Part shown: positions 1-7,562 of the stretch, piece by piece | Layout: each line of letters starts with the position of its first letter | Position numbering within the stretch: position 1 is the stretch's first letter | Assembly: GCA_049323655.1 (NCBI GenBank) | Contig: JBMONO010000024.1 | Coordinates: forward strand, 5,972-69,971 | DNA from: DB1 sp049323655 | GTDB lineage: Bacteria > Desulfobacterota > Desulfobulbia > Desulfobulbales > SURF-16 | Direction: 5' to 3' | Length of the DNA stretch: 64,000 nt | Position numbers and translations under genes: made by a program | Notes under the pieces: generated by a model | The model's database searches: none | Seen by the model: only the letters and a program-made list of their open reading frames with translations | What the model was told of the DNA's origin: nothing

Positions 1-1229
1 CCTTTGCCAGGTTGTTTGCTGGTATAAAAGGGCTCGGTGGCGCGTTTGAGAAATTCCCGATCCATCCCGGACCCGTGGTCAACAACCTCAAAATAGAGAT
101 ACTGGTCGTCCTTGCGGCAGACGATGTCAATCGGTGCGCCCGGGGCCGAGGCGTCCATGGCGTTTTTCATCAGTTCACGGATGGTGCGGGTGAGTGTCCG
201 GACCGGCATCACAACTTGTAACTCGTCAACCTGGTTGATGAAATTGACTTGCTTTAAGTTTTCCAGATGAAAGAGTGCCATTGCCTCGTACACTAACTCT
301 TTGATGGAAAACTTGTCAACAGCTTCTCCAAGAAGTTTGCCGCTGTCAGCCGACATCTGGAAAAGAATTTCCTTGCAACGGGAGACCTGATCCCGAATCA
401 GTCGGGTATCGTCGATGAGATTTTTGTCGCCGCCATGTTTTTTGAAATGAAACAGCATCTCGCCGGCAGCGACGGCTATGGTGGAAAGCGGGGTGGAGAA
501 TTCATGGGCTGCCCCCGCGGCAAAGGTGGCCAGCGACGCAAGTTTTTCGTTGCGCATTTTTTCCTCGGCCAGCTCTTTGAGAACCTTTTCCTGCTCCTGG
601 ATGTTTTTTTTGATCTGCGCCACCGGGTAAACGATGAGGATGACCATGAGAAGGAAGATAAAAAACATGTAATGGCTGTGCGTCTGTAAATAGGCATCAA
701 TCTGCCGGGAGAAGACTGCCAGCGTTTCCGGGTCTGTGTTGGTAAGGGAAAGGCTGGTCAGTAAGGCATGATCAGGCTGGGCCGGTTTGGAGAAGAAAAA
801 AAAGATTGTGTAACAGCAGAGGGTAAAGGTGGCAAGGGCGTATGAACAGCTTTTTTCCAGCAGCAAGGCGCCGAGTACAATCGAGACAATATAAAGGATA
901 TTGAGGGGATTGAAAATTGATACCACATGGAAGAAAAGAACGGTCATCAGGGTGACGTCAAGTGACATGACCAGGGCGGGAATCCAGCAGGGGGTTTCCT
1001 GCTGTTTGCGCAGCAATTGATATAAAAAAATATTGGAGATCAGTTCAGCGCCCAGGATCAAGCCGGCTAAGGGAAGAGAGATGGTGAGATGAAAAATGGA
1101 GATGCTGATGCAAACCAGCATTGCCTGGCTGGCAATCGTGGCCCAGCGCAGACGGAGAAGCCAGAGGAAGGCGATGTTGGTGCCGCTGGCGGCCGGGGAG
1201 GCGATGTCGGTATTGATGTTCCGGTTCAC
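1..1229 (-). CDS. RegB/PrrB-like redox sensor histidine kinase (3' end outside window)
   Basis: Membrane histidine kinase running off the left edge, so the end of the ATPase domain is missing. It starts at a GTG with AGGA upstream and MNRNINTDIASPAASG as N-terminus. Hydrophobic segments occupy roughly residues 20-180. The H-box FAAGAAHEFSTPLSTIAVA has its His near residue 242, and an N/G1-type ATPase block (EVVDHGSGMDREFL) follows. The AAGAAHE-TPL form of the H-box is typical of the RegB/PrrB/ActS family, which senses quinone redox state. The family's membrane quinone motif GGxxNPF appears here as VSIFNPL near residue 106, so NP is kept but the paired glycines are not. A partner regulator would be expected outside the window. 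The family call is firm at the kinase level and moderate for RegB. Confidence 0.85.
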   Translation of the reverse strand, partial: MNRNINTDIASPAASGTNIAFLWLLRLRWATIASQAMLVCISISIFHLTISLPLAGLILGAELISNIFLYQLLRKQQETPCWIPALVMSLDVTLMTVLFFHVVSIFNPLNILYIVSIVLGALLLEKSCSYALATFTLCCYTIFFFFSKPAQPDHALLTSLSLTNTDPETLAVFSRQIDAYLQTHSHYMFFIFLLMVILIVYPVAQIKKNIQEQEKVLKELAEEKMRNEKLASLATFAAGAAHEFSTPLSTIAVAAGEMLFHFKKHGGDKNLIDDTRLIRDQVSRCKEILFQMSADSGKLLGEAVDKFSIKELVYEAMALFHLENLKQVNFINQVDELQVVMPVRTLTRTIRELMKNAMDASAPGAPIDIVCRKDDQYLYFEVVDHGSGMDREFLKRATEPFYTSKQPGK

Positions 1230-1548
1230 TGGCGATCCTGTTATCAGGGGTGTTGTGACGCTGCAGTTGCTTTGGTTGTGTGGCAAAAATTGACAAACCC
1301 GTAAACCCGTAAAAAGTCTTTTCACCACAGAGCGCACTGAGGGCACAGAGAAAACATCTTTAATTACAATTGGTTGCCTCTGTGTGCTCTGCGGTGTCTG
1401 TGGTTGATTTTCTGTTTTTCCGAGTCCGGTAAAAATGTGACCTGCGACATTATACCACATCTGCGTTTCCTGCGATGTGTGTTAAATGTTTTTTGTGTAA
1501 ACTTGTCAATCTCTTTCCAGAAACGACAACGTAATAATGGAGGAACAC
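1230..1548. other. Intergenic gap, mostly one MITE-like repeat
   Basis: Gap between the divergent kinase and tusA-like genes. It is largely filled by a copy of repeat family A (1291-1430). The remaining bases before the tusA-like gene are AT-rich and probably hold its promoter, but I could not single out convincing -35/-10 boxes. Confidence 0.6.
1291..1430 (+). mobile_element. MITE-like repeat, family A, copy 1
   Basis: Member of the family whose long hairpin arms begin CCACAGAG and end CTCTGTGG. Flanked by the direct repeat AAAAAT (1285-1290 and 1431-1436). It is 7 bp longer than the typical copy because the CCCGTAAA end sequence is doubled near 1297-1312. Confidence 0.75.
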
Positions 1549-1785
1549 ATGGACCTGAAGCCGGATTTGACATTGGATGCCAAGGGGTTAAGCTGTCCCA
1601 TGCCGTTGTTGAAGACCAAGCAGTTTATCACCAAAATCAAGGTAGGAGAAGTGCTTGAGGTGTTTGGAACGGATCCCGGCTCGAAGAATGATCTGCCGGG
1701 CTGGTGCGAGAGATCCGGCCATGAGTTTCTTGGCGCCGAGGACGGTGGCGGCTTTTTTAAATTTTATATTCGCCGGGGGAAGTGA
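1549..1785 (+). CDS. TusA/SirA-family sulfur carrier protein
   Basis: Protein of 78 residues of the TusA (SirA/YedF/YeeD) family, small cytoplasmic carriers that pass persulfide sulfur for tRNA thiolation, molybdenum cofactor work or dissimilatory sulfur metabolism. The signature LSCPMPLLKTK (CPxP with the active Cys) lies near residue 16, after the first beta strand. The length fits the family. I chose ATG 1549 rather than ATG 1537 because GGAGG at 1539-1543 then becomes the ribosome site, and the shorter protein begins where the family begins. It stands alone with its own terminator and no sulfurtransferase partner nearby, so the acceptor pathway cannot be told. Confidence 0.9.
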   Translation: MDLKPDLTLDAKGLSCPMPLLKTKQFITKIKVGEVLEVFGTDPGSKNDLPGWCERSGHEFLGAEDGGGFFKFYIRRGK

Positions 1786-1824
1786 TCATTCCTCTCTTTT
1801 CTTGACTTCCTGAAAGGGCGCAGA

Positions 1825-1874
1825 TGTTCATGGAGACTGGGCGTTAAGAGGCCTGCCTCCATGAACATTTTTTT
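1825..1874 (+). terminator. Rho-independent terminator after the tusA-like gene
   Basis: Perfect 11-bp inverted repeat TGTTCATGGAG / CTCCATGAACA (1825-1835, 1857-1867) followed by seven further T. It lies 40 bp after the stop codon. Confidence 0.9.
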
Positions 1875-1889
1875 GTAACTATTCAAAAG

Positions 1890-1990
1890 CGATGGTCCCG
1901 TAAAAACCCGCAAACCATGGCGGGCGGGAACGAGAAAACAACGAGCTGCTACACCGCTCGTCGGAATCATGGCTTTTTATACGATTCCGA
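1890..1990 (+). mobile_element. MITE-like repeat, family B, copy 1
   Basis: About 100 bp, starting GATGGTCCCGTAAAAACC and ending ACGATTCCGA. Flanked by CAAAAG direct repeats (1884-1889 and 1991-1996). Internal GATTCC/GGAATC arms can pair. Confidence 0.75.
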
Positions 1991-2119
1991 CAAAAGTCAA
2001 AAACGCCGCATCTGCTTAGTCGTCGGCCTGATCCGTATACCAGGTGGAGTGCGGCCAAGCCTCCTTTTTTTACACTTGTTAAATGTTCCCCCTCTTTTCT
2101 GTCAACAGCTATAAACGTC

Positions 2120-2569
2120 ATGTTACATAGTGCGAGACATATTTTTGGGGGTGCGACAATTCACCGCATACCCGTTATGTCGAGTCTGTGTTACAGTTTA
2201 ATAAATTTTGTAGAAAGCCGATACGATAAGAAAGGGGAGCACAGGGCGGTAATGCGAATGGAAGGTGAAAGCGCGACTATTTTATCCGACGGCAGATTGG
2301 CGAAAAGGCGGAACTGCGAGCAGGGCGGTGAAGGGGTTTCGACGGTCCTTGAGGTTCGTGCCCTTGCCATGGAAAGCATGGAAGCGAGATTGCTCAATAT
2401 CAGTGAGACCGGCTTGGGTATTCGTACTGCGGGTGAACTGCAACTCGGGCAGCTGGTTACCCTGGCCGGCGATGTCCGGGAGAATATGCCCAGGAAGGCG
2501 GTGGTTATGTGGTCGCGCCAGGAAGAGAGCGGCTATCGTTCCGGCTTGAAATTCCTGCAAGCCAGTTAG
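2120..2569 (+). CDS. PilZ-domain protein
   Basis: Single-domain PilZ protein, a family that binds cyclic di-GMP and passes the signal to motility, export or polysaccharide machinery. The C-terminal 100 residues carry an Arg-rich entry (RLAKRRN) and the second PilZ motif in NISETGLGI (N-x-S-x-x-G), then a beta-rich stretch ending SGLKFLQ. The start is uncertain: ATG 2120 gives 149 residues, but ATG 2252 (MRMEGES, GGGGAG upstream) would leave a tighter PilZ domain. A TGCGACAA-type palindrome at 2152-2168 lies inside the long version, which favours the later start. The GGDEF-EAL protein at 40.8-43.2 kb could supply the signal. It sits between a sulfur-carrier gene and the cytochrome cluster with no operon partner. 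Confidence 0.75.
   Translation: MLHSARHIFGGATIHRIPVMSSLCYSLINFVESRYDKKGEHRAVMRMEGESATILSDGRLAKRRNCEQGGEGVSTVLEVRALAMESMEARLLNISETGLGIRTAGELQLGQLVTLAGDVRENMPRKAVVMWSRQEESGYRSGLKFLQAS
2152..2168. promoter_or_regulatory. Palindromic operator-like site 1
   Basis: TGCGACAATTCACCGCA, a degenerate form of the palindrome TGCGRCAA-N-TTGYCGCA that also occurs at 2847 and 35007. Three arm mismatches, so weaker than the other two. Confidence 0.4.
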
Positions 2570-2787
2570 TTTGGTCTGACCCGACAGGTTCCATATTTTG
2601 TAAGCGGGTGAGTAAAATTTTTTAATACGATGTAAGTTTTTTTATTCGTCTTCCTCTTTGCCGCAAAACGAGGATGAGCGAGGTTTGGAAAAAGTAAAAA
2701 ATAAAAAATAATGAATAGAATGACATCCGCCGCATAAAGCGGTAATGTGTACTTGAGGAAAAAGCTATTGGCAGAAAAAATGAAGAG

Positions 2788-2802
2788 TGGCATGAATTGT
2801 GC
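2788..2802 (+). promoter_or_regulatory. Possible sigma-54 promoter
   Basis: TGGCATGAATTGTGC has GG and GC at the -24/-12 spacing. The -12 box is imperfect (GTGC in place of TTGC), and the palindrome at 2847 would lie downstream of it, which is unusual for an enhancer. Tentative. Confidence 0.35.
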
Positions 2803-2846
2803 GGCTGCCACAATGTGGAGACTCTGGTAAGAGGGAAATGGGGGTG

Positions 2847-2863
2847 CGACAATTTGCCGCATT
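2847..2863. promoter_or_regulatory. Palindromic operator-like site 2
   Basis: TGCGACAATTTGCCGCA: two 8-bp arms around one base with a single mismatch, about 83 bp upstream of the hexaheme cytochrome start. The same palindrome lies at the promoter of the sigma-54 activator gene (35007-35023). Confidence 0.55.
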
Positions 2864-2945
2864 TTCAATTTGCCTAATTCGTACTAGATATTCATGATGT
2901 TTCACCAAACAAAGAAAAAGAGAAGAGAAAAAGGAGGGACCCCCC

Positions 2946-4076
2946 ATGCTTAAAAAACTGTTAGTTGTTTCCGTGTTCGCCGGTGTCGCCGGTTTTGTCT
3001 GCTTTGCTCCTGCGCCGTCATTTTCCAAGGCAACCGGCCCCTGTGTCAACTGTCACACCATGCACAACAGCCAGGATGGCGCAGCCGTTGATGCCGGTGG
3101 CCCCTATGGCGCCCTTACCAACGCCAATGGCTGTGTCGGCTGTCATACCGGCACCAATGGTGACGGCAAGAACATCCCCTATATTTACAGCGTTGCCCAG
3201 GACCCGACGGAAACCGCTGGTGGTTCATTTTACTGGGTGGAGAACGGTGCATTGACCGAAGAGCACGGTCATAACGTGGTCGGTATCTCTGCCCAGGACA
3301 GTAAGATCGGACTGACTCCGCCGGGCTGGAACGCCGGATTTAATGCCAACGGCCAGATTGAAGGCGCCGGCGCGGTTGCCTGGACAGGTCAGCTCACCTG
3401 TGCCGGCGTCAACGGCTGCCATGGCGATCATACCGCCACCGATGACTTCACCGCTGTTTCCGGCGCCCACCACGCCGATGACAACAACATTGACGGCTCC
3501 ACGGTCGGCAAAAGCTATCGTTTCCTTTACGGCATTATCGGTCTTGAGGACGATGACTGGGAGCTTACCGTCAGCAGCGCTGATCACAACCAGTATTACG
3601 GTGTTGACCGGGCGAGTGATGCAACATTGCCGCTCGCAGGCAGTGCCGCGGCAAAAACGATCAACTATCTCTGCGCCGAGTGTCATGGTGATTTTCACTC
3701 TGGTGCCGGCAGCAAGGGTGCCGATGATGATAATTTCGGGGCCGCTTGGCTTCGACACCCAACTGATTTTGACATGAACAATGTCAAGACGAAACCCGAT
3801 TATGCCGGCTATAATGAAGGCAGCACCGCCTATAATCCTTTGACTCCGGTTGCCACCGAAAGCGTTACCGCCGGGGTGGTCGACAAGACGGTTTCCGCCA
3901 ACATTTATATCGATGGTGATGCCATTGTCAACTGTGTATCCTGCCATCGGGTCCATGGTTCGCCACACCAGGATATGCTGCGCTGGGACTACAATGAGTG
4001 CAATGCGGCGACCGTCGGCGCCAATCAGGCTGACTGTGGCTGCTTTGTCTGCCATTCCACCAAGGACAACGTGTAA
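2946..4076 (+). CDS. OmcS-like hexaheme c-type cytochrome A (candidate nanowire subunit)
   Basis: Secreted 376-residue cytochrome with a Sec signal peptide (residues 1 to about 28) and AGGAGG ahead of the ATG. Heme motifs: CVNCH 33-37, CVGCH 63-67, an unusual CX5CH (CAGVNGCH) 152-159, CAECH 243-247, CVSCH 330-334 and CFVCH 366-370. The order and surroundings (CHTMHNS after heme 1, GGSFYWV then GHNVV, LRHP after heme 4, CHRVH at heme 5, final CH-TKD) match what I recall of Geobacter OmcS, a hexaheme of about 430 residues that polymerises into extracellular filaments. A paralogue lies at 15883-16974. The similarity is seen in the sequence; filament formation is inference. It ends at a strong terminator, so it can be transcribed alone at high level. 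Confidence 0.88.
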   Translation: MLKKLLVVSVFAGVAGFVCFAPAPSFSKATGPCVNCHTMHNSQDGAAVDAGGPYGALTNANGCVGCHTGTNGDGKNIPYIYSVAQDPTETAGGSFYWVENGALTEEHGHNVVGISAQDSKIGLTPPGWNAGFNANGQIEGAGAVAWTGQLTCAGVNGCHGDHTATDDFTAVSGAHHADDNNIDGSTVGKSYRFLYGIIGLEDDDWELTVSSADHNQYYGVDRASDATLPLAGSAAAKTINYLCAECHGDFHSGAGSKGADDDNFGAAWLRHPTDFDMNNVKTKPDYAGYNEGSTAYNPLTPVATESVTAGVVDKTVSANIYIDGDAIVNCVSCHRVHGSPHQDMLRWDYNECNAATVGANQADCGCFVCHSTKDNV

Positions 4077-4165
4077 GGAAGTTTTGGGGTACCCGCGAGT
4101 GGGTTTGCCTGGAAGTTAAGTGACAAGAGAAACAGCTAACACACCTATGTTAGCGGTATGAAATA

Positions 4166-4228
4166 AATTCCGGCCAGGAAACGATACCCCTTCCCTCCTA
4201 ATCGTTTCCGGGCCGGAATTTTTTTTTT
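4166..4228 (+). terminator. Strong rho-independent terminator after cytochrome A
   Basis: Arms AATTCCGGCC-A-GGAAACGAT (4166-4185) and ATCGTTTCCGGGCCGGAATT (4201-4220) pair over about 19 bp, followed by eight T. It separates the first cytochrome gene from the rest of the cluster. Confidence 0.95.
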
Positions 4229-4358
4229 GTTCAAAAATGAATGATGGTTCATGCACGTCGTCTTTCCGCTTGTCTTGCCTTTTCTTTTTTGTTTTAGTGG
4301 AGTCGCGTACGAAATGCCGACACGGAAAGCTGATCTCGGCGAAGTCGGGCCAATAATG

Positions 4359-4489
4359 ATGGACTCGTAAAAAGTGAAAATTAACCACAGAGACCACAGA
4401 GCGCACAGAGATAACTAATTGTAATTAAAGATGTTTTCTCTGCGTTCTCAGTGCGCTCTGTGGTGAAAAAAGACTTTTTACGGGTTTGT
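4359..4489 (-). mobile_element. MITE-like repeat, family A, copy 2
   Basis: Type copy: 131 bp between perfect 8-bp direct repeats CAATAATG (4351-4358 and 4490-4497). Ends ATGGACTCGTAAAAAG and (reverse complement) ACAAACCCGTAAAAAG agree at 12 of 16 positions. Confidence 0.85.
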
Positions 4490-4584
4490 CAATAATGGAA
4501 TGAGCAGATTTTCCGGCCCTTTTCCAGGAGTCAAAGTGCGTCGTGGGGGCACGAAGGAAACATGGTTCGGGAAATGGTTGGTAT

Positions 4585-6633
4585 ATGAAAGCGCGGATCA
4601 CATGGCTGGTCCTGTTATTCGGGGTGATGATATTCCCCTGCCTGTTCCCTGTGGCGCCGGTGGCGGCAGGTTCTCTCACCTTTAACGGTACCGCCGGATA
4701 CATCAAAAATGAGGACGAGAGCGGAAGCAGCCGCTTGAACCAGAATACCACCGTCAATTTTCATCAGACGCTGACCCCGGTCCTCGATTTTGATGAAACG
4801 GTGCGTTACAGTTCGAGTTATGAGAATGATCGCGACACCGAATCCGTTGCCCCCACCGGCAATATCCTGCTTAATAACGATCTGTTTTATCTCGATCTCT
4901 CCGGCACGGTGCAGAAATTCCGTAACTCCGACAGCGCCAACATGGAGAACCGCAACTGGCAAAGTCGGTTGCGCAGCAACTGGGCATGGGATTTCATCCC
5001 TGCCCTGCAGCTTGGCTACGGCGAATCATGGGTCGCGGACGACGAAAACCCGGCGGTGATCGACGGTAAGAGCAGCAACAGCGACCTCATGGCTGACTGG
5101 GATCTGAAAATCGCCAAGGTCTACTACAGTATCAACGACAGCATATCCGATGATTATGTCGCTGACAGTACCAGCACCGCGACCAATCAGTATCTTCGTC
5201 TTTCTTCCGACCATGCCCTTTGGGATAACCGTATTACCGTTTCTTTTCAGGGCCAGTATTCCTCCAACAAACAGGATTTTACCGCCCTGCTCGGTGAAGA
5301 TGGCACCGTGCTGGTGCCGGTCTGGATCAGCGAAACGCGCGGGTTGGCCGATTTCAAAAAAAATGAAATGCCGGAATGGGACGAGTTGCAACCTTCCCTG
5401 CCCCCCGCTGAAGTTGAAAAACGCTATGACATCGGTATGCAGGTCGATTCCCAGCAGGTTAATGTTGTCTATCTCTATACCGATAAGGATATTGCCCTTG
5501 ACGCCGTTCTTTTCCGCTGGAATGTTTTCCACAGTATGGACGGCGAGAACTGGACCCCCCAGTCTCCTTCGCCTACCCCTGTCTATAACCGTAACCTGCA
5601 GCGATTCGAGCTGGAAATACCCGAACAACATGCCCGCTATATTCTCCTTGAGGAGACGGAGGTGCCGACCACGGAAAATTTCACCATCACCCGGGTCGAG
5701 GCATTTACCCGCCGCAGCGGCGCGCCGGGCGAGAAGATCAAGACCGAGAGTGAAACAAGCCATTACACGGCTGACACCTCGTTGGGCTGGCGCATCACCG
5801 ATGCCTGGATGACCGGCTACAGTCTTACCCTGGAAGACGGCGAAACCGCAACCGGCGACGATATTGATCGCACATTTCATACAACATATCTGGCCTGGGC
5901 GCCGGATCAGATGTTCTCTTCCCGGATGACGGTGTCCGAGCAGATCAGTCAACTCTCCCTCGATGAACCTGAGGAACGGGATCGTTCTTATGCGTTGACT
6001 TGTGCCTCTCAACTGCTGCCGACCCTGGATATGGATCTTGGTGTTACCCGCACCGAAAACTATGAGGACGACACCCTGGTTGATACCGGCTATAATTATA
6101 ATGCCTTTTTCACCGCCCTGATCTTTCCTGATTTGACCTCGACGCTGGATATGGTTTATTTTACAAGGCGGGATGAAGAAACTGATGACTTGAGCCAGGA
6201 TTTCAGCCAGACCCTGCGATTTACCGCCCGGTTGACGCCGGGGTTGACCACCGAACTCGCCGGCATCTATACCACCTCCAGAGGAGAAAAAGACTCGTGG
6301 AGCACCGCAAGCCAGCTCACCGTTTCATGGCGTGCCTCCGATATCCTCTCAATGAATTTTTCCGGAATCCAGACCTGGGAAAGCGACGATGACACCCCTT
6401 TTCTTTACACAACATCGGTTACCATCGCCCCTACTTACAAAACGCAGGTGAGCTTCGGCTACAGCCATCAGGAGACTTCGGATAATTATAATGCCTTTTT
6501 CAGTTGGACCATCAACCGAATCTTTTCGTGCGATCTTTTTGCCACCTATGTAGAGCGGGATGTTGTCGGCCGTGCTGCGGATCGTGATCGGAACCGTTAT
6601 ACCGTGGGTGGCCAGATCAATGTCCGCTACTGA
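4585..6633 (+). CDS. Outer-membrane beta-barrel protein with inserted discoidin-like domain
   Basis: Protein of 682 residues. I start it at ATG 4585 because a typical signal peptide begins there (MKARITWLVLLFGVMIF to PVAAGS). The rest is rich in alternating hydrophobic/polar strands with frequent Tyr, Trp and Asp/Asn turns and ends in INVRY, a usual end of an outer-membrane barrel. Residues about 275-385 differ: RYDIGMQV, FRWNVFHSMDGENWTPQ and RYILLEE look like an F5/8 type C (discoidin) fold, a carbohydrate- or surface-binding module. In porin-cytochrome conduits a large barrel holds a multiheme cytochrome across the outer membrane. Lying amid cytochromes, this is the best candidate for that role, but no direct homology to MtrB or known Geobacter porins is claimed. 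Confidence 0.7.
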   Translation: MKARITWLVLLFGVMIFPCLFPVAPVAAGSLTFNGTAGYIKNEDESGSSRLNQNTTVNFHQTLTPVLDFDETVRYSSSYENDRDTESVAPTGNILLNNDLFYLDLSGTVQKFRNSDSANMENRNWQSRLRSNWAWDFIPALQLGYGESWVADDENPAVIDGKSSNSDLMADWDLKIAKVYYSINDSISDDYVADSTSTATNQYLRLSSDHALWDNRITVSFQGQYSSNKQDFTALLGEDGTVLVPVWISETRGLADFKKNEMPEWDELQPSLPPAEVEKRYDIGMQVDSQQVNVVYLYTDKDIALDAVLFRWNVFHSMDGENWTPQSPSPTPVYNRNLQRFELEIPEQHARYILLEETEVPTTENFTITRVEAFTRRSGAPGEKIKTESETSHYTADTSLGWRITDAWMTGYSLTLEDGETATGDDIDRTFHTTYLAWAPDQMFSSRMTVSEQISQLSLDEPEERDRSYALTCASQLLPTLDMDLGVTRTENYEDDTLVDTGYNYNAFFTALIFPDLTSTLDMVYFTRRDEETDDLSQDFSQTLRFTARLTPGLTTELAGIYTTSRGEKDSWSTASQLTVSWRASDILSMNFSGIQTWESDDDTPFLYTTSVTIAPTYKTQVSFGYSHQETSDNYNAFFSWTINRIFSCDLFATYVERDVVGRAADRDRNRYTVGGQINVRY

Positions 6634-6636
6634 TGA

Positions 6637-6769
6637 TGAAATCGTAAAAAGCTTTTTTTACCACAGAACGCACAGAGAGCGCAGAGAAAACTTATTAAAT
6701 TGCAACTCGTTATCTCTTGGCACCCTGTGTCCTCTGTGGTTGGTTTTCTCGTTTTCACGAGACCCTCAT
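6637..6769 (+). mobile_element. MITE-like repeat, family A, copy 3
   Basis: Flanked by TGATGA direct repeats (6631-6636 and 6770-6775; spacing 139). The left repeat contains the TGA stop codon of the beta-barrel gene. Confidence 0.75.
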
Positions 6770-6884
6770 TGATGACTGGGATCGGCCAGGTTTGTGGTAG
6801 CGCCGGGGTGTGTGGGGAAATGGTGTCATCCCCTGGTGAATGAATTGGACAAAAAAACATAAAAAAATGATAAGGATTGACAAC

Positions 6885-7553
6885 ATGAGAAAACCAGCAT
6901 CTTTTTTTCTGGCATGCATCGTGCTTTTTTTATTTGCCGGATGCGGCGGCAAAAAGACGATCACTTTTGTCCGTGAGGATGTCACCCTGGATTTTGTCAA
7001 ACGGGTGGCGGTGCTGCCGTTGCAGAACAATACGGAACAGAAGTATGCCGCTGAGCTGGCCCGCGATGTCATCAGCAGTAAGATCTTGGCGATGAATCTG
7101 TTTGATGTCGTTGACAAGGGGATTGTCGACAGTGTCCTGCATGAAGAGGCCATCGATCCGGGCAGTCCGGTGAGCCAGGCCATGCTCAATCGACTTGGTC
7201 AACGGCTGAATGCCCAGGCGTTTGTCATTGGTTCGGTGGATCTTGCCGGCGACAACCGGGTCGGTTCCGTCACCTTTCCGGAAATGAGCCTGACCATGCG
7301 GCTGGTTGAAATGAAATCGGGGCAGGTCCTCTGGCAGGGCAGCGGTCATTCCGACGGCAGCTCGTTGATGGGGAGGTTGTTCGGAGCGACGCCGGATGAT
7401 CGGTACCTGGTCACCGCCAGGCTGGTTGATCGTTTGCTTCGCACCATCCCTGCTGAGGCCGGGCAGGATGTGGTGGTGCCGGCCGTGACCCCTCCCGCCG
7501 GCGCACCGAAAAAAGAAGAGACGCCCCAAAAAGAAGCGGAACCGAAAAGCTGA
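6885..7553 (+). CDS. CsgG/LpoB-like lipoprotein 1
   Basis: Predicted outer-membrane lipoprotein of 222 residues. The start at 6885 gives a signal peptide ending LFLFAGC (lipid-bearing Cys 20) and uses AGGA eight bases upstream. After a short linker comes RVAVLPLQNNT and then alternating helices and strands (LFDVVDKG, QAFVIGSVDL, LRLVEMKSGQVLWQGSG). This is the layout of the CsgG/LpoB/TolB-N superfamily, which includes the curli secretion pore and cofactors of envelope machines. The tail is Pro/Lys/Glu-rich (APKKEETPQKEAEPKS) and probably disordered. It is followed after 9 bp by a second protein of the same kind. The fold call is good; the job is inferred from context. Confidence 0.72.
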   Translation: MRKPASFFLACIVLFLFAGCGGKKTITFVREDVTLDFVKRVAVLPLQNNTEQKYAAELARDVISSKILAMNLFDVVDKGIVDSVLHEEAIDPGSPVSQAMLNRLGQRLNAQAFVIGSVDLAGDNRVGSVTFPEMSLTMRLVEMKSGQVLWQGSGHSDGSSLMGRLFGATPDDRYLVTARLVDRLLRTIPAEAGQDVVVPAVTPPAGAPKKEETPQKEAEPKS

Positions 7554-7562
7554 TCACGGGTC

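Larger units (their letters stand above)
1786..2119. other. Intergenic gap: terminator plus family B repeat
   Basis: Holds the terminator at 1825-1874 and a family B repeat at 1890-1990. Nothing further was recognised in the last 120 bp before the PilZ gene. Confidence 0.6.
2570..2945. other. Regulatory region upstream of the first hexaheme cytochrome
   Basis: AT-rich 375-bp gap. It contains a possible sigma-54 promoter at 2788-2802 and a well-formed palindrome at 2847-2863. I looked for a GEMM-type riboswitch, as found before some Geobacter cytochrome genes, and did not see one. Confidence 0.5.
4077..4584. other. Intergenic region: terminator, family A repeat, beta-barrel gene leader
   Basis: 508-bp gap with the cytochrome terminator (4166-4228) and a reversed family A repeat (4359-4489). 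The 90 bp before the beta-barrel gene show no clear promoter. Confidence 0.6.

Noticed and set aside
2570..2945. Possible cyclic-dinucleotide (GEMM) riboswitch before cytochrome A
   Set aside because: Looked for the paired tetraloop-receptor hairpins and the conserved bases and did not find them.
3225..4055. Long open frame on the - strand inside cytochrome A (276 codons)
   Set aside because: It is a shadow of the GC-rich cytochrome gene. The + strand carries six heme motifs and a signal peptide; the - strand frame has no recognisable domain.
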